Positions 37,789 to 42,350 of a DNA stretch of 42,350 nt are shown here, one piece after another (position 1 is the stretch's first letter; each line of letters opens with the position of its first letter). A model generated the notes under the pieces. The model was not told the origin of the DNA. It was given only the letters and a program-made list of their open reading frames with translations, and made no database searches. This stretch comes from Candidatus Accumulibacter aalborgensis (GTDB lineage Bacteria > Pseudomonadota > Gammaproteobacteria > Burkholderiales > Rhodocyclaceae): NCBI RefSeq assembly GCF_900089955.1, contig NZ_FLQX01000150.1:1-42350 (forward strand), written 5' to 3'. Both the position numbers and the translations under genes were made by a program.

Positions 37789-38691
37789 TTATTGGGGCTC
37801 GCCCGACCAGGATGCAATACGCTCGAAGTACGATAACCAGGCGTCCGATCCGGCAGGCCAGTTCGCCAGAAAGCAGTCTTTCCAGGCCGCATGGTTGTAG
37901 TGTATGAGAATCACATGCGCACCACGCACGACTTCGCCGCCGAGCAGCGCCTGGCTTGGCGGGTGGCGGCTGATGCGCGTGAGCAGGCCACTTTGCCGGC
38001 CTCCCTGGTTGGGCATGCCGGCGGCCCCGTTGTTGCTGAGCAGGCAGTCGCCGATGCGCTTGAGCACAGGGGTGCAGGTGTGGGTGCTGGCAAAGACATC
38101 GACCATGGCGTGTTCGAAGGCGTTTTGCAGCCATCCCGAAGCATTTTCCCGGTCGAGCGTACCGGGGTCGAAGCGCCAGCCGGCGAGCGAATCGGCATCG
38201 CCATGGACGATGCCGACGCGGCAATCGGCAACCCGGTAACGCGCGATCATGGGCAATTCGGCGAGCGCGGCAAGAATTTCCGGGTGACGCGCTGCCGTCG
38301 CCTTGAGCCGGGCATGGATGCGGTTGGAGCGTTCGACGACGCCGCTATCGACGTGCTCAGGATAGGCGCAGCCGCAGCCGGCGGCATTGCCATCGACGCC
38401 GAGTTCGGCCTCGACATTGCCGACGATGGCGTGATGAGCGAGAACGCGGCGGTTGATTTCGGCAAAGCCGGCATCATCGACATTGAACCAGTTGAAATCG
38501 CCGTTGAAGACGAGGGTGACCGGCCCGGCTTCCTGCGCAGCTATCGCTTCAATGGCATCGAGCGCCGGCAGGTTGCCGTAGAGTCCGCCGATAACATAAA
38601 GGGTCTCCGCCTCGACGGTGGGCAGGCGGGCGATGGCTTCGGCGCCGTAGCGGTAATGTAGTGGGCAGGTGCGTCCGGTCTGTTTGCTCAT
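37789..38691 (-). CDS. Metallophosphoesterase-like protein with altered metal ligands
   Basis: The 300-residue protein follows the calcineurin-type layout: YVIGGLYGNLPALDAI, VFNGDFNWFN, IVGNVEAELG, VGIVHGDADSLAGW and STHTCTPVLKR. In the family, motif I is usually D-x-H-G-N, but here it is G-x-Y-G-N, so the first metal ligands are missing. Motif V is STHTCTP instead of GHTHxP. It may be inactive, use one metal, or bind nucleotides. It has no signal peptide. It is downstream of the phn-type transporter genes, so phosphorus metabolism is a fair guess. Confidence 0.75.
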   Translation of the reverse strand: MSKQTGRTCPLHYRYGAEAIARLPTVEAETLYVIGGLYGNLPALDAIEAIAAQEAGPVTLVFNGDFNWFNVDDAGFAEINRRVLAHHAIVGNVEAELGVDGNAAGCGCAYPEHVDSGVVERSNRIHARLKATAARHPEILAALAELPMIARYRVADCRVGIVHGDADSLAGWRFDPGTLDRENASGWLQNAFEHAMVDVFASTHTCTPVLKRIGDCLLSNNGAAGMPNQGGRQSGLLTRISRHPPSQALLGGEVVRGAHVILIHYNHAAWKDCFLANWPAGSDAWLSYFERIASWSGEPQ

Positions 38692-38797
38692 GAAAATTTT
38701 CTCCGCTCAGCTTGTTGGCTAGCTTCAGTCGCCTGAGCCAGAAAACTGGCCGGGAGCCCTGTGGGTGTTGCGGTCAACCGGAAAAAATGACCAATAT

Positions 38798-38914
38798 TCA
38801 TGTCCGCAGCGCCGGCAGCGACTCGCCCTGAACGACGAATTTGAGGGCGACGCCATTGTTGCAGTAGCGCTTCCCGGTCGGCTTCGGGCCGTCGTCGAAG
38901 CAGTGTTTTTGCAA
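38798..38914 (-). CDS. 38-codon Cys-containing small ORF after phnC
   Basis: The frame starts with TTG 12 bases after the phnC stop, preceded by AAGGGA, and reads [20 protein letters not shown], then a hydrophobic end [11 protein letters not shown]. It is in the same frame as phnC, so it could also be a read-through extension or the remains of a longer C-terminus. Two cysteines 13 residues apart and the basic Pro/Gly loop could bind a metal. I do not recognise a family. Confidence 0.4.
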   Translation of the reverse strand: MQKHCFDDGPKPTGKRYCNNGVALKFVVQGESLPALRT

Positions 38915-38926
38915 TGGGTCGTTCCC

Positions 38927-39742
38927 TTATGAAAACACCGAGCACCGGGTGCTCTCCGGCAATTGCCAGGGGGCTGCGGGAGCGGCCTCGTCCGGGCGAT
39001 ACAAATTGGTCAGTTTTTGATCGTCGACCGCAGCAAGCGGTAAATCGAAGGCGATTCGGCCATTTTTCAGGCCGATGACGCGATCGGCCAGCAAGGGCAG
39101 CAGGGACGGGTTGTGGACAACCGTGATCAGCGCCGCATGGCGCGCTGCCTGGCGCGCTGCCTGGGCCAGCAGGTGGCAGACCTCGCCGGCGGCAGCCGGG
39201 TCGAGAGCGGCCGTTGGTTCGTCGGCGAGAATCAGTTTGGGCTGCTGGACGAGCAGGCGGGCGATGGCGACCTTCTGCCGTTCGCCGCCGGAAAGCTTGT
39301 CGGCCCGTGTTTTGGCGCGGGCGAGCAGGCCGACGGCGTGCAGCGCGGCTTCGGCCCTTGCTATCTCGGCAGTCGGAAAGTGGCGAACCCAACTGCGCCA
39401 CCCAACGACGCGACCGAGGCTGCCAATCAGCACGTTTTCCAGCGCGCTCAGGCGGGCAACCAAGTGCAGGCCTTGATGGATCTGCCCGACATTGCGCCGT
39501 AGGGTGCGCAGTTCATGTGCGGACGGGTTATCGGCTAGATTGCGGCCGAGCACTTCGACCTTACCGTGGGCGGCCGGCATGAAGCCGGTCAACAGGCGGA
39601 GCAGGGTCGATTTGCCGGCGCCATTGTGGCCGACGATAGCAATACGTTCGCCGTGGCGGATGGTCAGCGCACCGACATCGAGCAGCGCTCGTCCATCGGC
39701 AATGCAGCACACCTTCTGCAAGGAAATGGAAATCTCGTTCAT
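38927..39742 (-). CDS. phnC: Phosphonate/phosphite-type ABC transporter ATPase
   Basis: The 271-residue ATPase has Walker [10 protein letters not shown], the signature [13 protein letters not shown], Walker [14 protein letters not shown] and an H-loop VVHNPSL. The Q-loop region [20 protein letters not shown] resembles PhnC. The start overlaps the phnE stop by four bases (ATGA at 39739-39742). The order on the minus strand is phnD, phnE, phnC. Substrates of this class include phosphonates and phosphite; the exact one cannot be read. Confidence 0.88.
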   Translation of the reverse strand: MNEISISLQKVCCIADGRALLDVGALTIRHGERIAIVGHNGAGKSTLLRLLTGFMPAAHGKVEVLGRNLADNPSAHELRTLRRNVGQIHQGLHLVARLSALENVLIGSLGRVVGWRSWVRHFPTAEIARAEAALHAVGLLARAKTRADKLSGGERQKVAIARLLVQQPKLILADEPTAALDPAAAGEVCHLLAQAARQAARHAALITVVHNPSLLPLLADRVIGLKNGRIAFDLPLAAVDDQKLTNLYRPDEAAPAAPWQLPESTRCSVFS

Positions 39743-40632
39743 GACAGGGCCTGCCGGATGCGTCGACTAACGGTGTCGAAGGCGGAAACCATCAGCACGA
39801 TGACGATCAGTACGGTCGATAACCGGCCCCACTGAAAAAGTGAGGTCGCTTCGGTGATCAGCAGGCCTAGCCCGCCGGCCCCGATCAGACCGAGGATGGT
39901 CGAGTCGCGGATGTTGAATTCCCAGACATACAAATGACTGGAAACGAATTGCGGCAGCACGGATGGCCAGATGGCGTTGAAAAAAACCTGGTCGGGCGTC
40001 GCGCCGACGCTGCGCACGGCGTCGATGGCCGCCATGTCGAGCGACTCGATGGCTTCGGCGAAGAGTTTGCCGTAGGTCCCCATCGAGTGCAGGCCGATGG
40101 CCAGGATGCCTGCGGTCGGGCCGAGGCCAACGATACCGACCAGCACCAGTCCGAAGACCAGCGTGTGTATGGAGCGGGCGACGTCAAGGATGCCCTTGGC
40201 CAGCCAGGCCAGCGGCTTGGGGGCAGCCAGGTTGCGCGCCGTCAGCACGGCCAGCGGCAGGGCAAGCAGGGCGCCGAGCAGTGAGCCGAGGGTGGCGATG
40301 CGGATGGTTGTCCAGGTAGCGCGGCCGAGGCCGGCCAGGTAGTCGGCTTCGACTTCCTGACGGTTCTCGACGCGCAGTACGGTGCCGTCGTCGCTCTTGT
40401 ATTCGAGTTTCGGATTGCCGAACCAGACGTCGAGAAAACTCGGGTGGGCGAATTCGCCCACCGTCTTGACCAGGTTGGCTACGGGATTACGCCCCAGCGA
40501 CAGTTCGTCTTCGCGCGCCAGCGTGCCGAGGCACGCGGCGACGAGCAGCGCGTAGATCAGCGTTAGCCCGAGAAAGCCGAGCCGGCCGCTGAATTTGGCA
40601 ACGAAGGATGTCGTCAGAGCGTGGGCACTCAT
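39739..40632 (-). CDS. phnE: Phosphonate/phosphite-type ABC transporter permease
   Basis: The 297-residue protein has about six membrane helices. The PhnE-type cytoplasmic loop is EAIESLDMAAIDAVRSVGAT, and the characteristic NIRDSTILGLIGAGGLG follows. It immediately follows phnD without a gap and overlaps phnC by four bases. A single permease gene probably forms a homodimer. Confidence 0.9.
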   Translation of the reverse strand: MSAHALTTSFVAKFSGRLGFLGLTLIYALLVAACLGTLAREDELSLGRNPVANLVKTVGEFAHPSFLDVWFGNPKLEYKSDDGTVLRVENRQEVEADYLAGLGRATWTTIRIATLGSLLGALLALPLAVLTARNLAAPKPLAWLAKGILDVARSIHTLVFGLVLVGIVGLGPTAGILAIGLHSMGTYGKLFAEAIESLDMAAIDAVRSVGATPDQVFFNAIWPSVLPQFVSSHLYVWEFNIRDSTILGLIGAGGLGLLITEATSLFQWGRLSTVLIVIVLMVSAFDTVSRRIRQALS

Positions 40633-41508
40633 TTACTTGGCCTGCAGCTTCCCGGTCGCCATGCCGGCATCGCGGATCGGCTTGTAGAAAGCGTTATCAC
40701 GGCTGACGAAACCGGTGTAATGCGGTGGCAGCAGCTTGGGATTGCTCTTCAGCGCCTCACCCGTTTCGCTGAGCGCGGCCTGCAGCTTGCCGATCAGGGC
40801 CTTGTCGCCGGCCAGTGCGGCACTGACGGCGAAGGCGTCGTTGGGCAGCGGGGCCGAGGTCCAGATGATTTTCGAGTCCTCGGCCTTGATCAGACCCTGC
40901 TCGATCATCGCGTTGCGATTGCGGTTGTAGTCAGCGCCAGCGTCGAGCACTCCCTGCGTGACCTGGGTTTCGATCGCCTGGTGCGAGGTGTGGATGACCT
41001 TGCTGAAATACTTCTCCGGGTCGATGCCCAGGATCATGAAGTGGTGCAGCGGGATCAGGTAGCCTGAAGTCGAGCCCTTGTCGCCAAAGGCGAAGGTCTT
41101 GCCCTTGAGGTCGGCAAGCGTGTTGATGCCGGATTTCGGACTGGTGACCGTGATGGCGAAATACTCGGGCTTGCCGTCGTAGAGGATGGTCGAAATGACC
41201 TGGACACCGGCCTGGTGATTGGCCAGTACGTAGCCCCACGGGCCCATTAACGCCAGATCGGTTTCGCCATTGGCCAGCGACTTGGCGAGGCCCTCCCAGC
41301 TATCGACGGTGCGCAACTCGACCGGGCGATTGAGTTTTTTCGACAGGTAGTCGGCGAGTGGGCGATAAGTCGCGTCGTTCTTTTCCCGGTCCGGCTGGAA
41401 GAGGCCGACGCCGAACTTGAGCGGCGGCTCGGCGGCGCTGGCTGCAGTTGCTACGGTCAACAGGGAAAATGAGGCAAAAATGGAAAGAAGGCGGGCGATG
41501 CGTTTCAT
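40633..41508 (-). CDS. phnD: Phosphonate/phosphite-type substrate-binding protein
   Basis: The 291-residue protein has a signal peptide (LLSIFASFSLLTVATAASAA) and the PhnD-family fold: FGVGLFQPDREKNDATYRPL, LALMGPWGYVLAN, KTFAFGDKGSTSGYLIPLHH and an SAPLPNDAFAVS-type hinge. It delivers phosphonate, phosphite or a similar oxyanion to the PhnE/PhnC transporter. The start overlaps the preceding gene by four bases (ATGA). Confidence 0.9.
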   Translation of the reverse strand: MKRIARLLSIFASFSLLTVATAASAAEPPLKFGVGLFQPDREKNDATYRPLADYLSKKLNRPVELRTVDSWEGLAKSLANGETDLALMGPWGYVLANHQAGVQVISTILYDGKPEYFAITVTSPKSGINTLADLKGKTFAFGDKGSTSGYLIPLHHFMILGIDPEKYFSKVIHTSHQAIETQVTQGVLDAGADYNRNRNAMIEQGLIKAEDSKIIWTSAPLPNDAFAVSAALAGDKALIGKLQAALSETGEALKSNPKLLPPHYTGFVSRDNAFYKPIRDAGMATGKLQAK

Positions 41509-42218
41509 GGTTGCTCCAGGGTTTCAAGTCGTTGAATCAGGCTTGGCACGTCGATGGGTAGGTAGGTGGTGATGTCGAGGTCGCGATCTTCAAAAACATC
41601 GCGACCGGGAAGCTTTTCCTGCCTGTCGGCGATGACGGCATCGCGCTGGCGAACAAGCTCTTCGATATACGGCCGGTACAGACGAACCATGGCCGCGATC
41701 CAGCGATTGACCGCCCAGTTCGGAAAGGCGTGCCCGATGGCGAAGAGGTCGAGCATGGCGACGACCTGTTCGGCCGGGTACCACGCTTCGGCCGTCACCC
41801 AGCGATTGGTGCAGAACAGCCCCATCGGGTAACCCCAGGCATCCATCGAGATGGCGACGAGATGGCTGATCGCTTCGTCGCCGGTCGGCCAGGGGTCGCT
41901 GGCCAGCGGGTAGTCGATTGGCCGGCTGCCTTCGGGCATGCCATCGGCGCGCAGGAATGTGTGGAAATGGCCGTGTTCATCGTCGTTACCGCGGTGCGCA
42001 TGGTAGTAATACTGGCCGTGTGTCTCAGCATCGAAGACATCGTCGCTCGGGTAATGCTCGATTTCGACGAAATCTCCCTGGCCGCGCAGGACTTCGCCAA
42101 CGATGTTGAGGCCGCCATTTTCCAAGGCCCGGTAACAGGCTTCAATCTCGCGGCCGGCGGCAAGCATCTCGCGGCGCCGGGCGGTGGGCAGGGCAGTGAG
42201 GTCGATTTCCGGGATCAT
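41505..42218 (-). CDS. Conserved protein of unknown function ahead of phnD
   Basis: A 237-residue cytosolic protein with a His-rich segment (QYYYHAHRGNDDEHGHFHTF), then AISMDAWGYPMGLFCTNRW and FAIGHAFPNWAVNRWIAAM. It is probably of the DUF6969 type (name from memory); no reaction is known to me. The cluster of histidines could bind a metal. It is translationally coupled to phnD by a four-base overlap and has no membrane segment. Confidence 0.7.
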   Translation of the reverse strand: MIPEIDLTALPTARRREMLAAGREIEACYRALENGGLNIVGEVLRGQGDFVEIEHYPSDDVFDAETHGQYYYHAHRGNDDEHGHFHTFLRADGMPEGSRPIDYPLASDPWPTGDEAISHLVAISMDAWGYPMGLFCTNRWVTAEAWYPAEQVVAMLDLFAIGHAFPNWAVNRWIAAMVRLYRPYIEELVRQRDAVIADRQEKLPGRDVFEDRDLDITTYLPIDVPSLIQRLETLEQP

Positions 42219-42224
42219 GCGATA

Positions 42225-42350
42225 TCAGCGGAGGCCGTCATCCCCGCCGACCGGTGTGTCGATCACCCAGCCCAGGTTGAGTTCGGCGTTGGACGAAGCC
42301 GCTACGCGGAGGAAACGGCGGCGCTGTCGTGGTGTTGAAGTCAAGATGTG
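42225..42350 (-). CDS. Possible C-terminal end of an upstream gene
   Basis: An open frame enters from the right edge and ends at TGA (42225-42227), seven bases before the next start. It reads NAELNLGWVIDTPVGGDDGLR at the end. Only 41 codons are visible, so no product can be named. Its position suggests it belongs to the same operon. Confidence 0.35.
   Translation of the reverse strand, partial: HILTSTPRQRRRFLRVAASSNAELNLGWVIDTPVGGDDGLR

Overview
The window is high-GC proteobacterial chromosome, most like a beta-proteobacterium of the Rhodocyclales / Candidatus Accumulibacter type. This is inferred from gene content and style: a form II RuBisCO with CbbQ/CbbO, a glycine-riboswitch gcvTHP operon, PEP-CTERM surface proteins, NhaR, HPF, HtpX, and many c-type cytochromes. 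No rRNA, tRNA or CRISPR array was seen.

Layout. 1-4908 (+): Calvin-cycle module cbbM-cbbQ-cbbO behind a leader with a perfect dyad. 4909-8268: accessory stretch with a PEP-CTERM protein remnant and two secreted carbohydrate-related proteins on the minus strand, in visibly less GC-rich DNA. 8269-13254 (+): sigma70-like promoter, tandem glycine riboswitch with terminator, then gcvT-gcvH-gcvP. 13344-16752 (+): glutathione peroxidase, a conserved unknown, a small acidic protein coupled to a short ClpX-like ATPase, and an alpha/beta hydrolase. 16873-21618 (-): CCXG-type PEP-CTERM protein, moeA, moaA, htpX, hpf. 21729-25261 (+): nhaR, a secreted dihaem cytochrome c, a Tim44-domain membrane protein. 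25300-27420 (-): three overlapping genes, DUF3047 and two glycosyltransferases of the arsenosugar type.

27503-30358 is a wreck of mobile DNA. A RES-domain (NAD-targeting toxin type) gene is split by a 1,941-bp element with 19-bp terminal inverted repeats and a perfect 10-bp target duplication. The element contains two ATTCCC-N8-GGGAAT palindromes, and a group II intron with an intact reverse transcriptase sits directly against one of them. The intron's 3' catalytic domains are not visible. A transposase remnant lies where an antitoxin gene might be expected.

30364-36182 (-) is the most interesting functional cluster. It holds a bufferin-type RiPP operon: a four-Cys DUF2282 precursor, an MNIO/DUF692 enzyme, a DUF2063 partner and DoxX. 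It continues into a YeeE/YedE sulfur transporter and a DUF302 protein. It is preceded by a pentahaem cytochrome lipoprotein and a small secreted protein made of eight Asn-Pro-Cys-Ala units. Family knowledge points to copper and sulfur/redox stress; the NPCA protein may be a second cysteine-based metal binder or MNIO substrate (inference).

36342-42350 (-): a patatin-like lipoprotein, a metallophosphoesterase-like protein with altered metal ligands, a 38-codon Cys-containing ORF, and a phnC-phnE-phnD phosphonate/phosphite-type ABC transporter preceded by a conserved unknown. The 4-nt or zero-gap junctions suggest tight translational coupling.
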